Shown here piece by piece: positions 23,128-56,748 of a DNA stretch of 64,000 nucleotides (position 1 is the stretch's first letter; each line of letters starts with the position of its first letter). The notes under the pieces were generated by a model. The model did not search any database, had not been told where the DNA came from, and was given only the letters and a program-made list of their open reading frames with translations. The position numbers were made by a program, and so were the translations under genes. Source of the DNA: Hypomesus transpacificus (lineage: Eukaryota > Chordata > Actinopteri > Osmeriformes > Osmeridae). The DNA lies in contig NC_061073.1 of the NCBI RefSeq assembly GCF_021917145.1, positions 17,642,926 through 17,706,925 on the forward strand, given 5' to 3'.

Positions 23128-26100
23128 CATGTCTATTTACCTGCCATCTCCACGAGATGGCAGAAGCACGTAGATACTGTATGGTTGGCCAACATCTCAT
23201 GGTCATGTTTTTGTTTGATCTCGATTCAAGTCATTTCAATGTTGTATTATAAGCCATATTGTCCTTCAGTAATTTTATAGCAAAGTTGGCCGACTTCAGA
23301 GGCACCTGACGCACGCGTCGTTTACTTCCCTTCAAGATGGCAATCTTGGCCTGGTGTCTTAGTTTACGCTAAAATAGCCCAACGATAAGATCGTTATTTT
23401 TTTTAAATACAGGAATGTTTATCCATATTTTGAGCTTTTAATTGTGACAGTCGTTTCATGGATATAGTCTGCAGAGCCCAAAACAAACTGGCGCCTAGCC
23501 TGGCGTGGTGATTAACGCCTATTTCCCTTTTCCCCACGCCCCGCTACGTTTTGGTCCGCCTCATCGAGAGAGGGAGAGTGAGGAACGTCAGCCTTGTCCT
23601 ATTGGGACTGTATGAACCTGATCAACCTCTTTACCGCAACAGGTTATGTCTACGTGTGGTTTAATGGGATATAAAACATGTTGGATAGCCAAATTGAGTC
23701 TTGAAGGTGAATTACTGCAACATGGACGGTAAGTGTCCGTAGGTATGGCAAAGGCTATTTAATCGGCAAGAAGGCTATATATGCTGTATCCTTAAAAAAT
23801 AAGACGGTGTGTCGGGGTAGAATTTATTTCTATTGCTGGTGAGATAGCGTTGCTATTGCACACCGTTGCAATTAACCTGATCAACGTTCTTGAAAAACGC
23901 TTTCCTATCGTTGTCCTCTAACATCAATGACATAATACATTGTTGACTCTTCATCATTCTGTGTCCCAAATAGCATCTTTTGTCAGAATAACAATAGAGC
24001 ATCTCGACATCGCCACGTCCTCGAGGTCTGGCCAACTGTTCACAGAGAGTGTGTGAAAGAGAAAGATACTGTGTGTTTGTGTGTGTGTGAAATGAGTAAT
24101 AAAGACTGCAACGTACTTCACTTATGAATCCCACTACTGCAACAAAGACGAGCATATGTTACCAGGATTAACTTTGAGGCTTTACACTCACAACTTGTGT
24201 TATTAATGTCATGACAACCTTTCTGTCTGTCTCTGTTTGGTCTGAGATATCATAGAGTATGGTCAAAGTGTGATTGAAATATTTCCTTCAAAATATACCA
24301 CACTCAATGTCATGTTATCAATAAAGATTTTCCACATGACAATGCAGCGTTCAAGGGCAAGAGATTGGATGTGTGTGTGTGTTTTGCTAGCCAACAGAAA
24401 GATAACTTTGCTGAAGTGGCAAAGTCAGTCAAGACTGCATCTCCTGTATCTGGCTTTGTCCCAAATATACCTGCCAAGAAACCCACCACGACTGCCTCTC
24501 ACTGGGTCAAACCAATGTCTAAGATGAGGGTCTGAATTATACCAGTTATTTCTATGTTGGTTGGCAAAATAAGTTAGTTTTTTGTTCTTATGGTCTCTTG
24601 TGGCGGCAGTTATAGCACTGTATACTATTTGTTTCGTAAAAAGGTTTATATGGACTTGTTAATGTTGGAAATTCATTATAGGTGGTGATTGTGTGAGGTG
24701 TCAAGCTTCAGATAGAGAAACAGACACAGAGAGGGGAGAGAGGGAGAGAGGTATAGGTAGAGTAGGTGAACCATAGCAGGAGCTGACCCAGAAAGAAATG
24801 AAAGGTCCTGGAATGCTCCTTCATGGTACAGCATACATTGTGTCCCAAATACTCACCTGCACAAAGGGAGGTTGAGTATTTGTGGTTATGTGTGTATGTG
24901 TTTCTGTTTTAAGTGTGTCTTCTGAGCTGCTGAAAAGGCAGTCTCTCTCACACACACACACACACACCCCCACACACGCAGGCACACACACACAGAGGCC
25001 TCTTTCTCCTCTGGCTCTGCATTACTTCCTGCGTTGTGTCTCATAGAACATAGAACAGTCTCCCTCTGTGAAGGACTGTCCCACACACACTTTAACAGCC
25101 CAGCACACACAGGTGTCAATCAGCATTCAGCTCAGAGTCAAAGGGCATTTGTAAGAGAAGAACCCAGCCTGGTACACAAGATAGATATCTGGTACTTTTG
25201 TCTCCTTGACCATATGAAAAGAGGGAACGTTGTAGTCAACCTTCTATAAGACGATTCCCTCATCTATCCATCCATTCATTTCTCCAGGATTTAGTCTGCT
25301 CTTGTTTAAACAAGGCAGTATCTCCATTTTAAAGGCAGTACAAACACTGTGTGGACTCTTTTACAGGGATGCTAATCATGTACCGTATGTCTGTGATGGA
25401 ACAGCACACACGGACAGTATGCAAACCAGCTAGCCTCCTGGGCTGTTTGGCTCGAGCTCACACCGTCATCAGGAGGTCTGTCAAGTGTATGACATCATCC
25501 AGGGGTCCAGGCCCTATCCAGTTGGCCTGTTCACAGCCTGTGAACACAAACAGAAGCTCGTTTGAGAGGTGGAAGAAGGGAAGGGTTAGGGTTCGTATTT
25601 GAACATGACACAAACTCACCACTCACACACAGTCGGTTTTAGAGGAGTGGACTTTTAACTGTGATCTCTCCCATATTCTCATTAGTTACCCAAACTAGAT
25701 CACCTTACTGTTGGGCCCACCCTAAAAACCACTGTTTCTGTTGTGTCTGAGCGCTTTGGGATGGGCGCTTTTGTGTGTGTGTGTTTGTTCCAGAGAGTTT
25801 CATTACTCATGAGTAATTGGTGGTGTCCGTGTGTGTGCCCAGTGATTTATACCACAGCTACATGTGCCCATACTTTCACACGGATGGAGAGGGAGGGAGG
25901 CACAATACAATTTATTGGAGGAAGAGTGGAAGAAGATGTGGGATAGAGAGACCGGCAGGAAGAGCAGAGGAAGCAGAGGAAGCAGAGGGAGAGGGGGATC
26001 TTAAAGAATGAGGGAAGGACAGTAAAGAAACGTGGCATGTCCGAAGCATTGGATGCACGGTAAGATTCAAACAGAGTGGTGGAGATGGAGGGAGAGACGT

Positions 26101-27992
26101 CGGGCCGAGCGATAGAGAAGACGGATGGCGGGGAAAGAGAGAGAGGAGGGACCCGAGGCGATGGCGGAGAAAATCGGAGGGAGGGGATGGGAACCAAACG
26201 GAGCAGGGGCGATGTGGAAGGGGAGGGAGACGGGAGCTGGATAGGTATGTGGACGGAGGGAGAGAGAAGGAGGGGACGAGGGGTGAGCATGAGAAGGGGG
26301 AGGAGTCAGGGGGGAGGGACAGTGCAGGATGGAGAGAATGGTGGACCTAACTGTAATATCACATGTCGAGTTCATGTATTGCAGGCTGTAGACTGGGGAG
26401 GGCAGTCAGGTGCAACTGGGTATTATAGTACAGTTGGGTGTTCCACGCAAGGTTGGCCACCCCCCTTCTCTATTCCCTGTGGGAGCCAGCTGAGTGAACA
26501 CAATCCCAGCACTAGGGAAGCTAGATCAGCCAGAGGCAGAGTGGGAATGTGGGAATGGGAATCATTCATCTTGATAAGCTTTTAATGCATGCAAATGAAT
26601 CATGCAGCATGCAAAATGCCACTATGACCAAGGAACAGAACGAAGGTCTCAGTAGAATGACAGGATTACATTAGACACACACCACAGACACACACACAGG
26701 GTCAAGGTTCTTTGCCTAATGGTGGGGGAGAGGGTGTGTGTATGTACAGTGTGTATGGTTCAGACTTCTAACATTGGAAGGTACACTCAGAATCACAATG
26801 TAGACAGCCAGCCTCTGTGTCTCTCTCTCCATCTCTCACACACACACACACATACAGATGTGTTTCCTGTCTAGGAAGCTCCATTGTTGTTGGCTCAGCG
26901 TGCTGCAGGTCTGGTTGCCCAGTAGTCTCCTACCTGATCTCAGACATGGGAGGCATCGCTGCATCGCAAGAGTGTGGTTCCCTCCTGTAGATCCATTCCA
27001 CAAGTGCATGGGATTCCACCATTTTGTTTAGGGTTTTTTGCAATTCTGATGTGGCATATCAGTGTAAATGGAGAGGAGAAGACAGGGGGGGGGGGAGAGT
27101 CTCTATAGAGTGTCATTTTACTAACAACACTAACAGGTCTAGAAACATGTCCTTGTATGAATGTAGAAGCTACTGTATGCTGGGTTGGAAGGAAACCTAG
27201 GTGCCTAGTGTGACAGGTCGTTTCTAAGGGTCAAGTGTGTGTGTGCGTCCGCACGTACGTGTGTGTATATGTGTGTGTGAAACAGTGTTCCTGACACATA
27301 CAGTATAGGTGAATGTCCTGTCATTCCAGCAGGTATTGGGGGAAAGGAATGAGGAGCAAGGGCTTGGACATACAGTCAGTGGAAGTCAGAAAAAGAGAGC
27401 AGAGTGGGAGAGAGAGAGAAGGGAAAAGAGATAGAACTGAAAAAGTAAGGGAGGGAGGGATGTGATGAGATGAGATGGCTTCTGTGAGAGATTTATAGTA
27501 GCAGTTGTAACATGATGTCCAGTTTAGCCTCATGTTCTCTCTATTCCTCTCCTTTATCCTTGTTATAATTCTCTCAATCATTCCCTCTCCTATACCGCTC
27601 TGATTGCATACCCGATTATGTACACTCCTCTATCCTTCTCTCTGATTCCCTTCCCTCCGTTTCTCTAAGCATTGATCTCTCCTTCTCCCTCTTTTTGTCA
27701 TTTTGTCCCCACCTTTTCTCCTCCTCACTCTGTCTCTCCTCCTCTTCTCCACCTCCCTCTCTCCTTCTCTGTCGTTTCTCGTGGTGTAAGCCCCTCTCTG
27801 CAAGCCCTCCCTGCATTGCTAATAGGAAGACGGGATTCGCACACACATTTTCGCTCCCTCTCGCTCGCTCCGTCTTCTCTGGCTCTCTGTACTCTCTTGT
27901 GCGCGCACGCGCGCACACAGTCCACCCTCACACATCCCCTCTCCTTGCTTGCCCTTACACGCACGCTAACGCTTCGCTCTCTCTCTCTGCAG
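23128..27992. other. DDX1-ITSN2 intergenic region and ITSN2 intron 1
   Basis: No protein-coding exon with homology was found. The region holds short CA/TG runs, a GA-rich tract (25880-26330), a poly-G stretch near 27090 and a pyrimidine-rich zone (27540-27990). The left part (23300-23730) has promoter-like features; most of the remainder is probably ITSN2 intron. Confidence 0.55.
23300..23728 (+). promoter_or_regulatory. candidate ITSN2 promoter and untranslated exon 1
   Basis: This stretch has more CpG than its surroundings, a CAAGATGGC (YY1-like) motif at about 23333, and GC/KLF-type boxes such as CCCACGCCCC near 23532. It is followed by a strong splice donor at 23728/23729 (GACG then GTAAGT). 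A matching acceptor lies at 27992/27993, just before the exon that carries the ITSN2 start codon. The exon pairing is inferred and needs transcript data. Confidence 0.4.
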
Positions 27993-28055
27993 ATGTCTGA
28001 GAGCTAGCCAGCCGAGGAGCCGAGCTCCCCCTGCCCCTGCCCCTCACCTGCAGCC
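27993..28055 (+). other. ITSN2 5' UTR exon segment
   Basis: A consensus acceptor (pyrimidine tract then TGCAG) at 27992 opens a GC-rich stretch that ends in the ITSN2 start codon at 28056. It contains its own ATG at 27993, followed quickly by TGA, so it could form a tiny upstream reading frame. Confidence 0.5.
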
Positions 28056-49738
<21,683 letters not shown>

Positions 49739-50479
49739 AGGACACTAACATTTGTCCAGCTCTACAAACACAACAAAGAGTGATGCAATCCCAGTAATGT
49801 CATGAAAAGCTGGGGTCTTTTTTTAATGTTCGACCTAGCAACTACTATGATGCTGTACATTATGCTTCAGTGAAAGAAACAGACTTGCCAAATGTACATG
49901 CAGGCTACAGGCCAAGGAGAATGTGCTTTTTAGTCAAATCAATTTTTAGTAATGTATCTGTGACTCATCATGTTCTGTTTTGGGGAATATTGTAAAATAT
50001 TTTGATTCAGCTGTTAATTGGTCATGTCATATAAGCCTTTCAGAGTTGATTTCTATTTAATAGTCAGTAGTCTGGGGAAAACTTCTTAAATCTTTCAATT
50101 TATTTACCACATTTTACTTACAAGTTTTGTACAGAAGGCTATTGATACATATATTGGAAGATGCAAATATCAATTGTAAATTCCATTGCCAATTATTTTC
50201 ACGGTTCATTGAAAATGGAGAACTATTGTTTCCTTAGTTCTTCTCAAACCTTATATCTGTAATTGGGTCATTGTTTCTCTAATGCACAAATGAAGGCTGA
50301 TAATATAAGGTATTATAATATTTGCAAAGAATATTTACTACAAAATAAACGTTTATTTGTTTGTTTGTTTTAACCTGTCGCACAACACTGAAGGAATTTA
50401 TTATGTCACATTGTAACTGCAAAGCTGGAGAGACCTAGCTATGCTCCTTAGAACCCTGGGAATCAACGGCTTGAATAAA
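49739..50479 (+). other. itsn2: ITSN2 3' UTR with two poly-A signals
   Basis: AT-rich, non-coding sequence after the ITSN2 stop. Canonical AATAAA hexamers occur at 50344-50349 and 50474-50479, marking probable 3' ends. FAM228 reads toward this point on the other strand. Confidence 0.65.
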
Positions 50480-51234
50480 CATTTTTTTTAAAGATCCATT
50501 TACCATCTGTAGTCTCTACCAAGAGATGCTGCCTTGAGGCTACAATTACTGCACATCAAACATGAAATTGCTCCCATCTTTCACCAGTGACATACCAGAA
50601 TGTGTTGTTCTTAAGATCTTTTAATTGGGAAGGTGACAGACAATTCTATAGCTGGCTTCACTCTTGTGAGCATCAGGGCCCAGTATGACTACATTACACA
50701 AGTCCTTCTCTCCTCTCTTCCTTCATGTATTTCCCAAAGAACAATCGTCTCTCTTTCTGCTTCTATCCTTCCTTAACCTCATTTTTATAACATTCAAAAG
50801 AGACTCCTTCCATTTTGTCAGCTCGTGAGTAGGAAAGGAGAGGAGCTGGGGGGCCTGTAGAAGCCTGTCAGCACGTAGCCTGATGGGGGTCATCCTCTGG
50901 ACGACCAGCAGCCAGCCTGCAGACATCTTCTATCTGGAGTGGCTATGAGCTGGTATGGAGTCACGCTAGTCCTGGAAGGGATGGACATACTCTGGTGAGG
51001 TTGACAATGGCAGACTAACACATGTCTAGAGGGGTTCAGCGAATGCTGTGTTGGACTGTAGGGCTGGACTGTTATAAATGAAAAGGCATTTCAAAAGTTT
51101 CAATAGCAACTGTTTTCTTGAAATCAGATGAAGTCTTTGGACATTGGACCATGTAGGAAAAGTCCCTGTATACATGGATGAGAACTACTGAGACTTAATG
51201 ATTATATAACATTGTATACGGTACACAATATTAA

Positions 51235-54045
51235 TTAGTAACAGGACATTAAATCCATCAAGTTGCTGGAACTACTCATATGTACGTGTGTTTTGTACCT
51301 GCTGAGCTTCCATAGCTCAGGGTCCACCTCCACTAGAGGAGCTCTAGAGGTGGAGCCTTGGTGAGTGGGTGAGGCCAGCAGGGGCAGGACAGCTGACCTG
51401 GGGCACATTTCCGAGGTCCAGCCATTGGGGACAGTTTGGGGAGGTAGACTTTGCTTCATGAGTTTTTCCACTTTTCTGCGTGTGTATAAATGACCTGAAA
51501 ACAGACAAATGAATATGTTGAGATTGTGTTTAGTGCTAGGTACCTCAAAACATAAAACTAACTAACGTTAAGCCCGCTAGATGGAACCATTTTCATCTAA
51601 AATATTCACTTTTTGACCTATTAACATGAAAACTCTTGAATAAGCAACAATAAATACAGTTTATAACCCAACAAGCAGCAGTAATATCAAGGTAATATAT
51701 ATTTCATATGTATATACACATTATAATGATATAATGTGTATCCCCTCTGTAACTTTTTTTCACGGCTGTCTGCCGTGTGAGTTACAGAGGGGATACACAT
51801 TATATCAGGCAATTTCTTCACCTGATATAATGTGTACCCCCTCCCCTAACATGCAAAGGGTCTGTCCTGCCATCATGTCTGTTATTTTCTGTGTTCTTTT
51901 GGTCACAATGAACAACCTGAGATAATGTGGAGATGTCTGCTCTTTTTTCTAGCAAAAGTTACAGAGGGAATATATAAATCTATATCACCTGTTTGACAGC
52001 GAAGGAGTGCCCTCTTTTCCTCTACTCTCTCACGGGATTGGAAGAACAGTGGATCCCTCAAGGCACGTGTAGTAACCTAAGGGAAGTTAACCGTAAACAT
52101 GCTTGTTTCAACACTTATGGTATTGAATGCATGAAATATTTGAGGTGAAAAAGCTACAAAAAAATTGATTTTACCTTGAAGAACTGAGGTTTGTTAATGT
52201 TTTGCAAGAGAGGGTTGTATTCCAGGGGGTCGTAGTCCTCTAGGGACACAAAGCCCTGAGGAACAGTCACAGAGGGGACAAGTGGTTCTAATGTTGGTTC
52301 AGTAGAGTGTCACAGACTTCTACATTGGGCCGTTGTGTGAAATTGTGACACCTTGTTGTTGATATTGTGTCTCATATCATGTCGGTGATGTACTGTAGTG
52401 TGTCATATTGCATCTTTTATATTGTGCAGTAGTGTCTCATATCCTATCAGTGATGTAGTGTCTTATTGTATCTGTGACATTGTGCTACCTTGTTGTTGCA
52501 GTGGTTGATGTAGTGCATGAACATGCTGCGGACCCGGTCGGCCTCCTCAGACCAACAGTTGGTCACTCGGTCCTCCACGGTCCTCTGGATGGGTGTCCAC
52601 ACGCGCTCAGTCCAGTGCCTGTGCAGAAGCTCTTTCTTACGGAGCGCCAAAACCTCCTGGTGGCTGAGGAAACGCTCCAGGTCCTGTAGCGACACCACAC
52701 ACACACACACAGAATGTGGTGTTGGCTTAGGACATCAAACACAGATGTACTGAATGGTATGGGCAGCAAATGTTTGCTGTCAGTGTTCCAACTGTGTCTA
52801 TCATAGACTATGTTGAGGTGAGGAATATGGTGTATGAAATATGAAAGCTGGATTTGTTTTCCATATTGTGATATTACATTCTTCAATATGTTTTGTACAT
52901 GACAGTTCTACTTACCTTGATGAAGCCTTTCTCAGTATCCAGTAGGGGTTGAATGATTTTCCCTGTCTCTTGGTTTTCTGACTCTAATTTAGCCTGATTT
53001 GAGGATGGAATTGAGAAAGTATCAATCATGAAAACATGAGTGTTGGTTTGTGTGCAAAAACATTTCTCTACTTTTCAGTGTATTCTAATACAAACGTCAT
53101 GATCACAAAGTCTCCAACTCTGTGTTTAGGATGCAGTACCTGCAAGCGCCTGAAAGAGGAGTGAGACAGCCAATCCACACAGGGCCCTCTTGGTGACCTA
53201 GGAACCCAGGTCTGATTCGTTTTCCCTCCTTCCCTTCCACCCCCTCCTCCTCTTCCTCTACCCGGACTTGCATTCCTCGTCATGACACTCCGACAGTACG
53301 GGCTCCTCCTACTCTCTGGCACGGAGACGGGGACATCTGCCCAAGCCACTGCAGTCACCTATAACAACACAAACCAAACAATCTGCTTGTGCATGTCGAT
53401 AAATCATGTGTACGAACGAATGAATTTGTGAACTACATTGGTTTTCTTTCCTGTCCTTCGAGTGTGAGAGCGCTAACTCAAACTTTTTTTACAGACCCCA
53501 AGACAGAGGTGCTGAGTGGTCTGAGTGGGGCAGAGTGTCTCACAGCGCGACACACATACAGGTAGTGTCACTACTTAGTAACCTGAGCACCCACACTGAT
53601 ACAACACAACCACACCTTGTGTTTGAAAGCCTAAACCTGTCTGATGCGGTCTTGCAATCAATGAGAGGGGATTCTGTTCATTCTTCTATGGATTACCCAT
53701 TTTCTCAACATTCAGGCATGCCAAGCAACTGTTTTGAACAGACAGATCTGTCTGTCCGTCTGGTTTACATCTGTCATCTCATCTAATTGCCTTCTCTGCC
53801 CCCCTGGCAGCCCCGGAGACTTCAACACAGCCCACTCAGACATGACACCCTACAGGTGCAGAAGAATAGCAAGGTAGCCATGCATGCAGAGGAGTGTTGT
53901 ACCTCTGCCAAATGATCCACTGTACTAGTCTTACTGGCTCTTTATATAAAAGAGACTGGTGATCAATTATTTGTTGACTAAGGGTTAACTGTTTCACTCT
54001 CCCTGTGTAGGGAGGAGATTGTGTGTGCGTAAGTGTGTGTGTGTG

Positions 54046-54109
<64 letters not shown>

Positions 54110-54999
54110 TGTCTGTGTCAGATAGGAGAGCAAGTTACCACTTACATTGTATTTTTTTTCAAGTTCAGGGACTTTAAAGTTCGTAATAAATGGGGGATTT
54201 ATTTTTACATTTAGTGGAGTAAATTAAGAAGTCTGCAAACATCCCATTGTATGTTGTATCTATGTAGAGCGTTTAATTTGTCGAATTTAGTCAGAATTAC
54301 AGAATTACTACTGACAGCTTACTTTCAGCCAGAATAACATGGTCTTACCCTAGGCTTGAGATTTAAAGGCGTGGGAGTGTGGATGGTGATCACACCTCCT
54401 GCTGCTCTGTTCTTGTTCTTCAAGGGCATACCTGAAATTAAAGCAACAATTGTGATAGTTGCTATAGTTGCGGAATCAGTACCCAGTAATGTTTAGGCCA
54501 AATGTTATTTTTAAATAATTGACTGTTGTTGTATGGGGGGTTTGGGATGGGGGGGGGGGGGGGGGGGTAATTGCTTGGAGTTGGTAATTAGGCTTTACCT
54601 CCACCTGTTCACTTGAGAAGATACTGTAGGCCTAATTGAGATCAGGATATTGCATTGCACAAGAGGACTGAGGAGAACTAGTTAAATTCGAGTGCCATGT
54701 AATGGAGTAATGGAAATATGTTAGAACATCGCTGAACTTTTTCATGTTTGCACAGATATTACCATCTAACTAGGAAAACGACCACTTGCGGGCTATTTCA
54801 AACTAAAATCATTAAAAACAAATTTAAATGCTGCCTTACCTCGTTCAAACCACAGTCTAATTATTTGACCGGACCCCTTGGGTAATGGACCCTCGATAGG
54901 ATTAATGCAGCAGCCCTGCCCGGGGAAAGAAGCACCTGGTCCGTGCCCGGTCTTCGTCTGCAGATCCTGGTTGATTTCTAGTGTATCGTCCGTTGCCAT
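51235..54999 (-). CDS. fam228a: FAM228-family protein (function unknown)
   Basis: Eight minus-strand exons join in frame: 54840-54999, 54349-54431, 53140-53358, 52916-52993, 52489-52683, 52175-52255, 51989-52076 and 51299-51494. The core carries the FAM228 signature: LSHQEVLALRKKELLHRHW with TERVWTPIQ, then EDYDPLEYNPLL and ALRDPLFFQSRERVEEKRAL. The family has no established biochemical role. Its tail-to-tail placement with ITSN2 is the mammalian arrangement, where FAM228A and FAM228B are neighbours, so A versus B cannot be decided. The start at 54999 has a strong context (CACCATGG). The C-terminus is uncertain. Reading on past 51299 ends at 51235 (387 residues); splicing from a weak donor to 50868-50916 would end in LAAGRPEDDPHQATC (382 residues). 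Exon 3 contains a glycine/arginine-rich low-complexity patch. Confidence 0.85.
51727..51807. repeat. long perfect inverted repeat (hairpin)
   Basis: Arms 51727-51753 and 51781-51807 are perfect reverse complements over 27 bp (TGATATAATGTGTATCCCCT and so on). The 27-base loop contains a further CACGGC/GCCGTG pair. A diverged copy of the left arm follows at 51823-51842 and a diverged right arm at about 51957-51988, reaching the FAM228 exon at 51989. This looks like a small palindromic MITE with a second, decayed copy beside it. Confidence 0.88.
54023..54113. repeat. (TG)n microsatellite
   Basis: TG run of about 40 units in a FAM228 intron. Confidence 0.94.
54549..54567. repeat. 19-base poly-G run
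   Basis: G homopolymer in the first FAM228 intron. Confidence 0.9.
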
Positions 55000-55476
55000 G
55001 GTGATGGGTCCCAGGCGCGTGAGTTTGTAAAGTGTTTTGGAGCTCCATTGGTAATTTCCGATTTTTATGCACTTCTCAAATTGACAGCGTGAAGGGCTCT
55101 CTGAATGTTTGCACCTGTAGCCTAATCCCACCAAAATTGACAGACGTAACGTCATCATGGAACATGGTGTTTTTCAAGCCACCATAACTATAAATTAATT
55201 AAATTAAAAATTAAAAACGATAGGCCGCTAATGGTTCAAAACTGTGTGTCTTTCAAGCTATTTGTATCAAATTGTGTTAGAGCCTACGGGTGAAGTGCAT
55301 TTCGGAATATTGTTTAACAATCCCATTATTTGAAGTAAAGTTACGCCACGTCGATGCGCGCTTTTACTTTCGTTTACAGAGAAACAGTAGAAGCCATCGA
55401 CTTTACCCCAATGTGATCGGTGACACCGTGGTTTAAAAGGTAGGCTAACACTGTAAGGACGTAAAATAAGAACGCC
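55000..55476. promoter_or_regulatory. probable bidirectional FAM228 / small-gene promoter
   Basis: The start codons of FAM228 (minus) and the first unrecognised gene (plus) are 477 bp apart with nothing coding between them. The block includes a short CpG-containing part near 55345-55420 (CCACGTCGATGCGCGC) and an AT-rich centre. No TATA box is obvious. Shared use is inferred from geometry. Confidence 0.45.
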
Positions 55477-56269
55477 ATGGCATGGGAAATTATCCTGGCT
55501 TTTATCATTTGTATGTGCCTATATTTTATGGACGGTGAGAGAAAATTACATGTTCAGTAACCTAATGCATGGTCTATTTATGAAGCCTATTTGTGTTTTA
55601 ATCGTCCAATAATGGACATTTGACAGAAATGTAAATCCATTCACAGAAGTAATGCACAAAATAAATATAATGGCAAAATTAATTGTTACAAGCTATGATT
55701 ATATCTAAGTTCACTGAAGCATAGGCCTACAATGCAAGCAAATAAAGCAGCAATTTGATAATAAATGAAGACAAAAACCAACCATCTCTTACCTATTTTC
55801 TCCAGGTTCTGCCGCCCGCGAGATACGGCTCCTCTTCCAGGCGCTCAGCAAAACCGCATGCCACCTGTACCTGATTTTGTTGAAGCTTCGTAGCATTACC
55901 TTACACCTTTTCAGGATGTGCGTGTGCTTTCATGATGTGCATTCTCAAAGAACAACATTTTTAATGTTGAATTTACTTGAGACTTTTTGTATCCAATGTC
56001 AGATGATCACTGACGTTTTGGGATTTGTAAACGGCCTCAGTGAAACTTTATGTTGCGCTTTTCTTTTGGGGCTGTGCATCATCGCCTCAATTCTCCGCTC
56101 GATTCAAAAGACTGTCATCTGCAATACCAAGTATGGTCAGGTCTGGAAGAAGGAGGAGAGCAGAGCTAAAGAAGAAGAAAAGAAGCAGACTGCACAGGTG
56201 CTTAAATATCTCTCCCTCTTTCACCAGGACCCTGCCACTTCTCTCCGACTCCAAGAAATAAAGGATTAG
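55477..56269 (+). CDS. unrecognised small membrane-like protein, tandem copy 1
   Basis: I do not recognise this family. Two exons, 55477-55534 and 55806-56269, join in frame to 173 residues; the start has a good context (GCCATGG). The N-terminus is a hydrophobic stretch (WEIILAFIICMCLYFM) that could be a signal anchor. Then comes REIRLLFQALSKTACHLYL, a middle with hydrophobic segments (LCCAFLLGLCIIASIL), and a charged end, WKKEESRAKEEEKKQ, followed by HQDPATSLRL. The next gene on the same strand shares all these blocks, the exon layout and the intron phase, so the two are tandem duplicates. This copy is more AT-rich and Cys-rich and looks faster-evolving. The last codons overlap an AATAAA, which is unusual. 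It could be a lineage-specific gene or a diverged member of a family I cannot name. Confidence 0.65.
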
Positions 56270-56748
56270 GCTAATCAAGAACAAATGTGTTTTATTATCA
56301 AAGTAATAAGCGTGCCTATTGACAGTCACAACATTGTCACTTAGTAATTTAATGTAGGCCTACAATTTTTACTACCACATTTAAAGAAGATATTGCATTT
56401 TAATCTGAGAGTTTATTTTTAAGGACAAGATGGCATTATGTTATAAACATTACATTAGGTCAATCTTCCTATCCCCAGCCTGTTTTACAATTTTTAGCTA
56501 ATATGTCAAAACATGAAGCATATAGAAACCACAAACTAGCACTGTAGATGTAGGATCATTTTACCTTTGAAGCCCCACTGTATAGTGCGTCAGTGGGCAA
56601 ATCATGTGCACTTTGAAATCCTGTTTAGTAGCAGAACCACTGGCTTACTGTAATTAGCCTAATGTTGTAGCTAAGCTGCGTAAAGGGGAAGAAGCTGTCA
56701 CCGGAGATACAATTTTTGTTGCGGTGTACACTAAAGAGAGAGGACTAC

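Noticed and set aside
25847-26585. Frames of 100-170 codons on both strands upstream of ITSN2
   Set aside because: Purine-rich low-complexity DNA; no conserved motifs or paired splice sites.
50723-50926. 67-codon minus-strand frame as the last FAM228 exon
   Set aside because: No acceptor links to this frame in the required phase. The usable acceptor at 50916 reads a different frame ending at 50868, mentioned as an alternative.
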